DNA of 5,302 bases, from positions 1 to 5,302 of the forward strand of contig JASLBZ010000124.1 of assembly GCA_030146285.1 (NCBI GenBank), in the 5' to 3' direction. Made by a program: the position numbers and the translations under genes. The number at the start of each line of letters is the position of its first letter. The stretch's first letter is position 1. The notes below the pieces were generated by a model. The model searched no databases, had not been told where the DNA came from, and saw only the letters and a list, made by a program, of their open reading frames with translations. The stretch is from Neisseriaceae bacterium (lineage in GTDB: Bacteria; Pseudomonadota; Gammaproteobacteria; Burkholderiales; Neisseriaceae). Below are positions 1 to 5,302 of the stretch, in pieces.

Positions 1-534
1 ACGACCAAAGAAACAACCAAACCGCCATTACCGAACACCTCAGTGACACCATTGCCATTTGCCAGTCTCATAGCCTATGTGGTCGGTACTCTTGTGGTGA
101 TCATCGCGCTTTATTGTATTGTACAAGCCTTCCGTCGCCGCCCGAGCTTGGCAATACCCGCAACCCAAAATAAGCCCAGTACCCTATTTGGTCTGGACGT
201 TGCCCAAGATTCGTTACCCAAAGACCCATTGTTAGCAGCGCAAGCATTGATTGCCAAAAACAACATTCAGGCTGCCTTAAGTCTTTTGTATCGAGCCTCT
301 TTGATTAAACTGTTACACGAACACCATTTGCCCATTGCCAAACACCATACTGAAGGTGAGGTATTGTTCAGTATCAAACACCATGCCAATGCTTTTTACC
401 CTTTTATGCAAGAGCTCACGCAAGCTTGGCAACAAGTGACTTATGGTCTTTATCCGATGTCGCAAGAAGAAGCTTTGGCACTTTGCCATGGCTTTGAAGT
501 GGCTTTTCAGTCCAAAGCGAGGCATGAATCATGA
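1..534 (+). CDS. DUF4129 domain-containing membrane protein, C-terminal part (5' end outside window)
   Basis: The frame is open from base 1 to the TGA at 532-534, giving 177 residues. A GTG at 43 could be read as a start, but it would fall just before the membrane segment, and family members have a long N-terminal region, so I treat the gene as cut by the window edge. Numbering from base 1, a Thr/Pro/Lys-rich linker (1-19) leads to one hydrophobic helix (about 22-44) followed by an Arg triplet (45-47), suggesting a cytoplasmic C-terminal domain. That domain has the DUF4129 pattern: a SLPKDP turn, a helix ending in LLYRASLIKLL (95-105), the TEGE motif (117-120) and a W...YG segment before the end. 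DUF4129 has no assigned biochemistry; it recurs beside DUF4350, MoxR and DUF58 genes, as here. The stop overlaps the next start in ATGA. An unusual His-rich patch precedes and follows TEGE. The family call is firm; the function is unknown. Confidence 0.85.
   Translation, partial: TTKETTKPPLPNTSVTPLPFASLIAYVVGTLVVIIALYCIVQAFRRRPSLAIPATQNKPSTLFGLDVAQDSLPKDPLLAAQALIAKNNIQAALSLLYRASLIKLLHEHHLPIAKHHTEGEVLFSIKHHANAFYPFMQELTQAWQQVTYGLYPMSQEEALALCHGFEVAFQSKARHES
519..522 (+). promoter_or_regulatory. Shine-Dalgarno GAGG for the DUF4350 gene
   Basis: GAGG lies 8 nt upstream of the ATG at 531, inside the end of the DUF4129 gene. This spacing favours 531 over the in-frame ATG codons at 537 and 546, which would be 14 and 23 nt away. 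The out-of-frame ATG at 524 is too close to use it. Confidence 0.6.
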
Positions 535-1904
535 ACATGGCCTCTATGCAAAAAAGCCCATTAAAAAAAATCACCATGGTATTGAGCGTGGTGATTGTTG
601 TTGCTTTGCTGGCGACATGGCTATCGAGTCTGATCAATGCCACCCCCAAACAAACCATGTGGCGCCCCACCCAAAGCCAACTCTCATGGTTCAATGGACC
701 CATGTACGCATTAAGCCAAACCTTACCCATTGCCTATCCCAAAACACCCATCCAATTGCACAAACGTTGGCATCCTGAAGTACCAGATACCCAAGAAGAT
801 GGCTTTGACATGGACAAACCACGCTCAGCCAAGAGCACAATGGCCATCGCAGCGTCGGTTGCTTCTTTAGAAGACGAGTCCATCGCCAATGTGTTCGATT
901 GGGTTGCTCAGGGCAATCACCTTATGTTGCCTTACCAAAAAGACAATGACAGCATCACCCAAATTCTCAAGCAACTTGGTATTCAAGCCATTGATGTCCA
1001 AAAACCCAAATCAAGCAACGATGCCGACATTCGCCAGCGCTGCCAAATCGAAGCCAAACAACGCCAAGCTTTGATCAATCGGGCTGATGTCACTACCCAT
1101 AATAGCGACCAAGATGTACAAAATACACTCAAGCGTTGTTATGCATCGTTAAACCGCGTGACCTTAAACCAAGAGCCCTTGTTTTTTTACTCCGATGCCA
1201 ATGGCTTGGTGCGCTTTGAGTCCTTAAAGAAAAAAAACAAATCAGTGCTCAATCAATCCACAGGCGCCAATGGCAGCCAATGGATCACATTGCGCTATGG
1301 TCAAGGCAGCCTGACGTTCATCAGCGATATGCAAATGTTTGATAACCCCATTATGCCGCAATTGAATAGCATGGATTTAAGCCGTTATGACCACATGGAA
1401 ATTGCCAATATGTGGCTTCTTCCTGCTTCTGAGGTTATTTTGACTTCACAACTGGAAAATCATAATGAAGGCATGCCTTTGGTAACACCAGATTGGCTGC
1501 GCTTACTGCGCTTTGCGCCTCTTTTTGTTGCACTCATGGTGCTGGCGACAATTTTGTTATTTTGGCATTATCGCTACCCCCGTGGCGTGCGCCACGAACT
1601 GCCAAAACTAGAACAAAGACAATGGCTGATGCATTTATCGGGTGCTGGGGAGTTTATTCAGCGCACACATGCCAAAGAAGCCATGTTGCAGCAGTGGCAA
1701 GATGATTTGTTTATTCAACTGCAAAAACGCTTTGTACAATGGCCGTATTTAAGCACCAAACAGCGTGTCGCCTTGCTGAGAAAAACATGGTCGATATCAC
1801 CTTTGGCAATTGATTTGTGGTGTCAGCCCATTCCCAATCGCATCCACAACAAAGACTGGCTAACATATTTAAAAGCCCACCAACAGATTAAAAAGGTTCT
1901 CTAA
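531..1904 (+). CDS. DUF4350 domain-containing membrane protein
   Basis: This 457-residue protein has a hydrophobic N-terminal segment (about 12-35) preceded by Lys residues, a large middle domain, a second hydrophobic helix (about 326-347) and a cytoplasmic-looking C-terminal tail. The two helices would place residues 36-325 outside the inner membrane. The middle domain has DUF4350 features: a segment around 112-134 (LEDESIANVFDWVAQGNHLMLP) like the family's 'line up, open the window, keep it at bay' helix-strand unit, then a distal LRYGQGSLTFISDMQMF strand pair (254-270). After the second helix, HLSGAGEFIQR (368-378) and the following helices match the family's usual C-terminal tail. No catalytic motif is visible. 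A loop near 233-247 is rich in Lys, Asn and Ser. It overlaps the DUF4129 gene by 4 nt and the moxR gene by 1 nt. Family members occur with MoxR/DUF58 and are presumed membrane partners; the role is unknown. Confidence 0.85.
   Translation: MNMASMQKSPLKKITMVLSVVIVVALLATWLSSLINATPKQTMWRPTQSQLSWFNGPMYALSQTLPIAYPKTPIQLHKRWHPEVPDTQEDGFDMDKPRSAKSTMAIAASVASLEDESIANVFDWVAQGNHLMLPYQKDNDSITQILKQLGIQAIDVQKPKSSNDADIRQRCQIEAKQRQALINRADVTTHNSDQDVQNTLKRCYASLNRVTLNQEPLFFYSDANGLVRFESLKKKNKSVLNQSTGANGSQWITLRYGQGSLTFISDMQMFDNPIMPQLNSMDLSRYDHMEIANMWLLPASEVILTSQLENHNEGMPLVTPDWLRLLRFAPLFVALMVLATILLFWHYRYPRGVRHELPKLEQRQWLMHLSGAGEFIQRTHAKEAMLQQWQDDLFIQLQKRFVQWPYLSTKQRVALLRKTWSISPLAIDLWCQPIPNRIHNKDWLTYLKAHQQIKKVL
1892..1896 (+). 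promoter_or_regulatory. Shine-Dalgarno AAAGG for the MoxR gene
   Basis: AAAGG lies 7 nt before the ATG at 1904, within the last codons of the DUF4350 gene. It supports 1904 as the start over the later in-frame ATG codons for Met12 and Met16. It also means MoxR can recruit ribosomes independently as well as through the TAATG stop-start overlap. Confidence 0.55.
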
Positions 1905-2884
1905 TGCAAACGAATCAACACAATCCGCAAGATAAAATGGCCACAGCCATGCGCGCCATCCAAATTCTAAAACAACGTTTAGAACAGGTAATTACTGGGC
2001 AAAAATCGGTTTTGGATCAGATTTTGGTGGCCTTTTTAGCAGGCGGTCACGTTTTATTAGAAGGCGTTCCAGGCGTGGGCAAAACCCTAATGGTCAGAGC
2101 ACTGGCACAAAACATTTCAGGGAATTTTCACCGCATTCAATTCACACCCGATTTAATGCCAAGCGATGTGACTGGGCACTACTGGTTTGACAACAAAGCC
2201 CAAGAATTTTCCTTACGACCCGGCCCAATTTTCACCAATTTGCTGCTTGCCGATGAAATTAACCGTGCACCGGCCAAAACACAAGCTGCCTTGCTTGAAG
2301 TCATGCAAGAAGGTTCTGTAACTTTGGATGGCAAAACCCACCCTGTTCCCAAGCCTTTCATGGTATTGGCAACCCAAAACCCCATTGAGCAAGAAGGAAC
2401 ATACCCGCTACCTGAAGCACAGCTAGACCGATTCATGTTCAAAATCATGATTGATTACCCTAGCTTACAAGATGAAATGACGCTTCTTGGCAAACTCATA
2501 CACCAAGACAACTTGGATTTATTGTCGCCACAAGACAATGTGCTTAGTTTGGCTCAAATCACACAATTGCAACAACGGGTCATGCAAGTCACCGTGAGCC
2601 CACAAATTATTGAATATGCGGCCCAATTGGTTCATGCCACCCGCAACAGCCACCATTTTTCAATTGGAGCTGGTCCTCGTGCCAGCATTGCCTTAATCGT
2701 TGGTGCTCGCGCTTATGCGCTAGTGCATGGCATGACGTTTGTCACGCCTGATCACATCAAAGCGCTGTGGTTACCTACCTTACGCCACCGTGTGCGTTTG
2801 GCAACGGCTTTTGAAATGGAAGGCATGAGCTTGGACACCGCCTTAATGGCAATCACCCAAAACATAGCGGCGCCTAGAACATGA
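1904..2884 (+). CDS. MoxR-family AAA+ ATPase
   Basis: At 326 residues this is the usual length for a MoxR protein and complete. It should be a soluble cytoplasmic ATPase that forms rings and remodels or activates partner proteins. Visible AAA+ motifs, in order: Walker A GVPGVGKT (54-61, Lys60), Walker B LLLADEIN (113-120, Asp117 and Glu118), sensor 1 with ATQNP (156-160, Asn159), the arginine-finger region LDRF (174-177, Arg176) and a sensor 2 motif GAGPRA (255-260, Arg259) in the C-terminal helical lid. The family-typical NRAPAKTQAALLEVMQEG stretch (120-137) and the IEQEGTYPLPEAQLDRF region (161-177) are intact, so an active ATPase is expected. Sensor 2 commonly reads GASPRA; the Ser-to-Gly change is mild. 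The next gene, DUF58, overlaps by ATGA and is its standard partner. The natural substrate is not known. The gene name moxR is used loosely across this family, so I leave the symbol blank. Confidence 0.96.
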   Translation: MQTNQHNPQDKMATAMRAIQILKQRLEQVITGQKSVLDQILVAFLAGGHVLLEGVPGVGKTLMVRALAQNISGNFHRIQFTPDLMPSDVTGHYWFDNKAQEFSLRPGPIFTNLLLADEINRAPAKTQAALLEVMQEGSVTLDGKTHPVPKPFMVLATQNPIEQEGTYPLPEAQLDRFMFKIMIDYPSLQDEMTLLGKLIHQDNLDLLSPQDNVLSLAQITQLQQRVMQVTVSPQIIEYAAQLVHATRNSHHFSIGAGPRASIALIVGARAYALVHGMTFVTPDHIKALWLPTLRHRVRLATAFEMEGMSLDTALMAITQNIAAPRT

Positions 2885-4188
2885 GACCCAGTCTTCGCTT
2901 GGTGAGCATCACCATTGTCTTGGCAATCATGGCACTGATTAATGCTCAGATTCCCTCGCTGTGGCCGGAGTATTTGGGGATTTTAGGTTTGCTGCTCATC
3001 TTCAGTTGCATAGATGCTTTGCGTTTATACAGACTGCCATCCCCTGAGATTGAGCGCACCATGCCAGCCCAAATGGCACTGGGCCAAGCAACAGTGATTT
3101 CTTATCGCATTCGCCATCGCAGCACTTTTGCTACATCCTGCTTTATTTACGATGGCTACCCGAGCAACTGGCTGCGCCAAGAAGAACCTTTGATTGCGGC
3201 ACTAAAACCCAAGTGCAGCAGCAAATTGGAACAAAAAGTCACGCCCAATCAACGCGGTTTAATTCACCTGCGTCCCTGCCAAAGCTTGGTGGTAAGCCCA
3301 TTGGGCTTGTGGCACAAATGCTTTACCCATGATTTGCCAGCCACAACCAAGGTTCTGCCTGATTTTAGTAAAATTCTTGGGGCCGATTTGTTGTCACTAG
3401 AACATTGGTTGCGTTTGATTGGCATTAAAAAAAGCCACTATGCAGGCTCAAGCCAAAGTTTTCATCAATTGCGTGACTTTCAACAAGGCGATGATTTACG
3501 CCATATCGATTGGAAAGCCAGTAGCAAACATCAAAAATGGATTAGCAAGAGCTATGAAGCTGAACATGATCAACAACTGGTATTCTTACTCGACTGTGGT
3601 CGACAAATGCGGCTATCCGATGATCGGCTCACCCATTTTGACTATGCCTTAAACGCCATGATGTTGCTGTCGTACGCCGCACTTCGCCATCATGATGCTG
3701 TTGGTTTGGCAACTTTCGCTCATCCTAAAGCCCAGTTTTTGGCAGCCAAAAAAAACCAGAAACAATTGCATCATTTGTTGGAAATGGTTTACGACATTGA
3801 GCCAAGCCAGCAAACACCCGATTACGCTTTAGCCGTACAAACCATTTTGCAACACCAAAAAAGGCACAGCTTGATTGTGGTGATTACCCACATGGACCAG
3901 AACAAAGATCCAGATTTAATGACACAATTAAATTTACTGCGTCAAAAACACACGGTCTTGATTGCCAACTTGCAACAGCAGCAACAAATACAAGCGTTAA
4001 ATGCTAAACTAAACACCTCACAGGCTGCCAATGCTTATGCCGGCGCTCAAATGTACCAGCAATTGCAGTCTGAATTACAGCAATCCATGTTTGCAGCCAA
4101 AATTAGCTATACACATGTTTTGCCACAAGAACTTAGCGCAGCACTCATTAACCACTATTTGAAGTTTAAACAACATGGCTCTTGGTAA
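2881..4188 (+). CDS. DUF58 domain-containing protein with vWA-like region
   Basis: This 435-residue protein begins with two closely spaced hydrophobic segments (about 8-24 and 31-47), a membrane hairpin that leaves the rest cytoplasmic. A beta-rich region follows (about 55-160), then the DUF58 signature RDFQQGDDLRHIDWKA (198-213). A von Willebrand A-like fold starts at LVFLLDCGRQM (233-243) and runs through HDAVGLATFA (271-280) and LIVVITHMD (331-339). The metal-site DxSxS of true vWA domains is here Asp238-Cys-Gly-Arg-Gln, so both serines are missing and metal binding is doubtful. The C-terminus, ending in INHYLKFKQHGSW, matches the family's usual end, so the protein is full length. Gln-rich patches lie near 364-372 and 392-401. 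No clear Shine-Dalgarno precedes the ATG, which overlaps the moxR stop in ATGA, so translation is probably coupled. DUF58 proteins are regular MoxR partners, likely its membrane-bound adaptor or substrate (inference). Confidence 0.93.
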   Translation: MRPSLRLVSITIVLAIMALINAQIPSLWPEYLGILGLLLIFSCIDALRLYRLPSPEIERTMPAQMALGQATVISYRIRHRSTFATSCFIYDGYPSNWLRQEEPLIAALKPKCSSKLEQKVTPNQRGLIHLRPCQSLVVSPLGLWHKCFTHDLPATTKVLPDFSKILGADLLSLEHWLRLIGIKKSHYAGSSQSFHQLRDFQQGDDLRHIDWKASSKHQKWISKSYEAEHDQQLVFLLDCGRQMRLSDDRLTHFDYALNAMMLLSYAALRHHDAVGLATFAHPKAQFLAAKKNQKQLHHLLEMVYDIEPSQQTPDYALAVQTILQHQKRHSLIVVITHMDQNKDPDLMTQLNLLRQKHTVLIANLQQQQQIQALNAKLNTSQAANAYAGAQMYQQLQSELQQSMFAAKISYTHVLPQELSAALINHYLKFKQHGSW

Positions 4189-4954
4189 TACCTTTTTTAT
4201 CCCACCGCTTTTTGCCCCAAATGCCAGTGACGATGCCTTAGCATATTTAACGACACTGCTGCCCTCTGAAATCACTTTTATTCAAGATCCGTACCTAGCC
4301 AATGGCTTGTATTTGTCTTTTGCAGAAGATACTTTAAGCCTGTGCAGCAGCCTACAAAAAGGCAATGTTTGCGTGGATTTCTCAGCAGGTCGATTGGATT
4401 ATCGTCGTCAAAAAGGTGGCGGTGAGCAAATTGCCAAGGCCGTCAATTACAAAGAAAATAAGTGCTTGATTGATGCCACAGCAGGCTTAGGTCGCGACAG
4501 TTTTATTTTGGCAAGCCATGGTTTAGATGTGCATTTGTTTGAGCGCCATCCCATTGTGGCTGCGCTATTACAAGATGGCATAAACCGCGCCAGTGCTGTG
4601 GATGAATTGGCCGGCATTGTACAAAACATGCATTTGTACAACCAAGCATTCTCATTTGAGGCAGCGCAAAACATAGCCAAGCCCGATGTCGTGTATCTTG
4701 ACCCCATGTATCCCGTGCGCCAAAAATCAGCTGCCATCAAAAAAGAAATGGCTTATTTTCATGATTTGGTTGGTGTTGCCAATAGCGATGAAGCTGCCAT
4801 GCTTCAGGATGCCTGTGTGTTGGCCAAGAAACGGGTTGTGGTAAAACGCCCACGCTTAGGCGACTTTTTGAACCAACAAAAACCAGCTTATCAGTATGAA
4901 GGTAAAAGCACCCGCTTTGATGTGTATCTGCCAGATACACCCAAAAGCATCTAG
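4175..4954 (+). CDS. rsmJ: 16S rRNA (guanine(1516)-N(2))-methyltransferase RsmJ
   Basis: The 259-residue product is a class I S-adenosylmethionine-dependent methyltransferase close in length to E. coli RsmJ (YhiQ), which makes m2G1516 in 16S rRNA of the small ribosomal subunit. Family landmarks appear in order: VDFSAGRLDYRR (67-78), a GGGEQIAKAV stretch (81-90), the SAM-binding loop DATAGLGRD (100-108), the acidic end of the second strand in LFERHP (121-126, Glu123), the catalytic-type motif YLDPMYP (174-180), QKSAAIKKEM (183-192) and the closing KKRVVVKRP (218-226). RFDVY (247-251) matches the C-terminus. The start at 4175 is the first in frame after a TGA at 4160-4162 and lies inside the DUF58 gene, overlapping it by 14 nt. 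No Shine-Dalgarno is evident, so coupling to DUF58 translation is likely. Nothing is missing; an active enzyme is expected. A perfect hairpin sits in its last codons. Confidence 0.95.
   Translation: MALGNTFFIPPLFAPNASDDALAYLTTLLPSEITFIQDPYLANGLYLSFAEDTLSLCSSLQKGNVCVDFSAGRLDYRRQKGGGEQIAKAVNYKENKCLIDATAGLGRDSFILASHGLDVHLFERHPIVAALLQDGINRASAVDELAGIVQNMHLYNQAFSFEAAQNIAKPDVVYLDPMYPVRQKSAAIKKEMAYFHDLVGVANSDEAAMLQDACVLAKKRVVVKRPRLGDFLNQQKPAYQYEGKSTRFDVYLPDTPKSI
4922..4940 (+). repeat. Perfect 8-bp inverted repeat in the 3' end of rsmJ
   Basis: GTGTATCT (4922-4929) and AGATACAC (4933-4940) are exact reverse complements around a 3-nt loop, GCC. The stem lies 11 nt before the rsmJ stop codon. No T-run follows, so it is not a standard intrinsic terminator. 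In RNA it could protect the operon transcript's 3' end or slow ribosomes, or it may be only a consequence of the coding sequence. Confidence 0.6.
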
Positions 4955-4978
4955 CCTTAAATAACTCATTCGCATAAT

Positions 4979-5000
4979 GCCCTTGCAAAATAGGGGCTTT
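4979..5000 (+). terminator. Weak terminator-like hairpin after rsmJ
   Basis: GCCCTT (4979-4984) pairs with AGGGGC (4992-4997) through six pairs, one of them a T-G wobble, around a 7-nt loop. Only three T residues follow, then an A, so the U-tract is poor. It is placed where the five-gene unit should end, 24 nt after the rsmJ stop, but read-through into the Nudix gene is quite possible. An intrinsic terminator is the natural reading, at low certainty. Confidence 0.3.
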
Positions 5001-5010
5001 ACATTGTAAA
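4983..5010 (+). promoter_or_regulatory. Possible sigma-70 promoter for the Nudix gene (weak)
   Basis: TTGCAA (4983-4988) and TGTAAA (5005-5010) each match four of six consensus bases at a 16-bp spacing, 32 nt upstream of the ATG at 5043. TTTACA (4998-5003) is a better -35 match (five of six), but nothing like a good -10 follows at 16-18 bp. The gap is short, so any own promoter for this gene must be about here, yet the matches are near what chance gives in A+T-rich sequence. Confidence 0.2.
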
Positions 5011-5011
5011 G
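4997..5011 (+). repeat. 15-bp palindrome with 6-bp arms between rsmJ and the Nudix gene
   Basis: CTTTAC (4997-5002) and GTAAAG (5006-5011) are exact reverse complements around ATT. The element shares its first base with the last base of the terminator-like stem at 4979-4997. It lies 31 nt upstream of the next start codon and overlaps the candidate promoter. It could be a dimeric repressor's operator or a second small RNA hairpin; I recognise no specific regulator site. Confidence 0.4.
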
Positions 5012-5042
5012 TGGTACGCACTACTGACAACATTGTGGCCGT

Positions 5043-5302
5043 ATGCTGACCATTACCCAACAAGACCAACTATTAACGCTGTTACAAGCGAATTTCACCA
5101 ATGACCTAACAGGCTACAAGCCTTTATTGATGTTAGGTCAACCTATTGGCTATATCAATTCCATTTGGTCAGAACGTTTGGTTCGTGATTTAGGGCAAAT
5201 GTGCAATATTGATGATGCCTATGTGACCTTGCATGAACAAGACCCTTTGGCCTTGTCTGATATGCTGCAAACCATGGGCAGGCAATGGCATAAAACCGGT
5301 GA
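5043..5302 (+). CDS. Probable Nudix hydrolase, N-terminal DUF4743-like domain (3' end outside window)
   Basis: An ATG at 5043 opens a frame that runs off the window after 86 codons. It is the first possible ATG after an in-frame TGA at 5025-5027. The translated part shows a short helix (about 5-17), then KPLLMLGQPIGYINSIW (26-42), SERLVRDLG (43-51) and a strand with YVTLHE (60-65), ending in a helix with LSDMLQTMG (71-79). This order, with 'GxxIGYI' then a short helix then 'V.L', resembles the DUF4743 domain that precedes the Nudix domain in a group of pyrophosphohydrolases related to the region next to eukaryotic thiamine pyrophosphokinase. The Nudix box itself would lie beyond the window, so activity and substrate cannot be judged. 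No Shine-Dalgarno is obvious before the start. The gene is co-oriented with the operon but separated from it by 88 nt, so it is probably a separate or partly read-through unit. Confidence 0.6.
   Translation, partial: MLTITQQDQLLTLLQANFTNDLTGYKPLLMLGQPIGYINSIWSERLVRDLGQMCNIDDAYVTLHEQDPLALSDMLQTMGRQWHKTG

Noticed and set aside
43..45. GTG as the true start of the first gene.
   Set aside because: The frame is open to base 1 and the start would sit only seven codons before the membrane helix with no ribosome site; DUF4129 proteins normally have a long N-terminal part.
416..730. A 104-residue minus-strand open frame across the DUF4129-DUF4350 junction.
   Set aside because: Both plus-strand genes are supported by family motifs and a Shine-Dalgarno; the antisense frame shows no domain.
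3961..4083. CAA/CAG-rich stretch in the DUF58 gene as a trinucleotide repeat.
   Set aside because: The repeats are short and interrupted, and the flanking sequence matches the normal DUF58 C-terminus, so this is ordinary Gln-rich coding sequence.
1197..4309. The word GCCAATGG at 1197, 1266, 1276 and 4298 (GCCAATGGCTTG at 1197 and 4298) as a DNA uptake or other signal sequence.
   Set aside because: Three of the four copies encode Ala-Asn-Gly in the reading frame and all copies noticed are on the coding strand, so preferred codons explain them better. A genome-wide count on both strands would decide.
4737..5069. A 110-residue minus-strand open frame spanning the rsmJ end and the following gap.
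   Set aside because: It lies mostly antisense to the clearly conserved rsmJ C-terminus, has no recognisable motif or ribosome site, and is Cys/His/Trp-rich in the way of an antisense shadow.

Overview
The window reads as a compact stretch of a proteobacterial chromosome. The composition is roughly mid-40s % G+C (spot count of a few lines only). The best taxonomic clue is rsmJ, a 16S rRNA methyltransferase typical of Gammaproteobacteria and some Betaproteobacteria. The sequence alone does not settle the class or genus.

Layout: positions 1-4954 are one tightly packed plus-strand transcription unit of five genes with no intergenic space. It holds the 3' part of a DUF4129 membrane protein gene (1-534), a DUF4350 membrane protein (531-1904), a MoxR-family AAA+ ATPase (1904-2884), a DUF58 protein with a von Willebrand A-like region (2881-4188) and rsmJ (4175-4954). 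The junctions overlap by 4 nt (ATGA), 1 nt (TAATG), 4 nt (ATGA) and 14 nt, so translational coupling is likely throughout. An 88-nt gap (4955-5042) then holds two small adjoining inverted repeats. After it comes the 5' end of a sixth plus-strand gene (5043 to the window edge), which resembles the N-terminal DUF4743-type domain of a Nudix hydrolase.

How the genes fit together: MoxR ATPases next to DUF58 proteins are a widespread but poorly understood pairing, thought to act as a chaperone- or remodelling-type ATPase with a vWA-like adaptor. DUF4350 and DUF4129 are membrane-anchored partners that often accompany this pair. Together the first four genes encode a soluble ATPase and three membrane-associated proteins, consistent with an envelope-linked module whose substrate is unknown. 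RsmJ is a housekeeping rRNA modification enzyme, and its start codon lies inside the DUF58 gene. This could be functional coupling or simply a compact genome.

No mobile element, CRISPR array, tRNA or rRNA gene was seen. The part least understood biologically is the DUF4129-DUF4350-MoxR-DUF58 module. It is a known conserved gene set of undefined function rather than something unique to this window.
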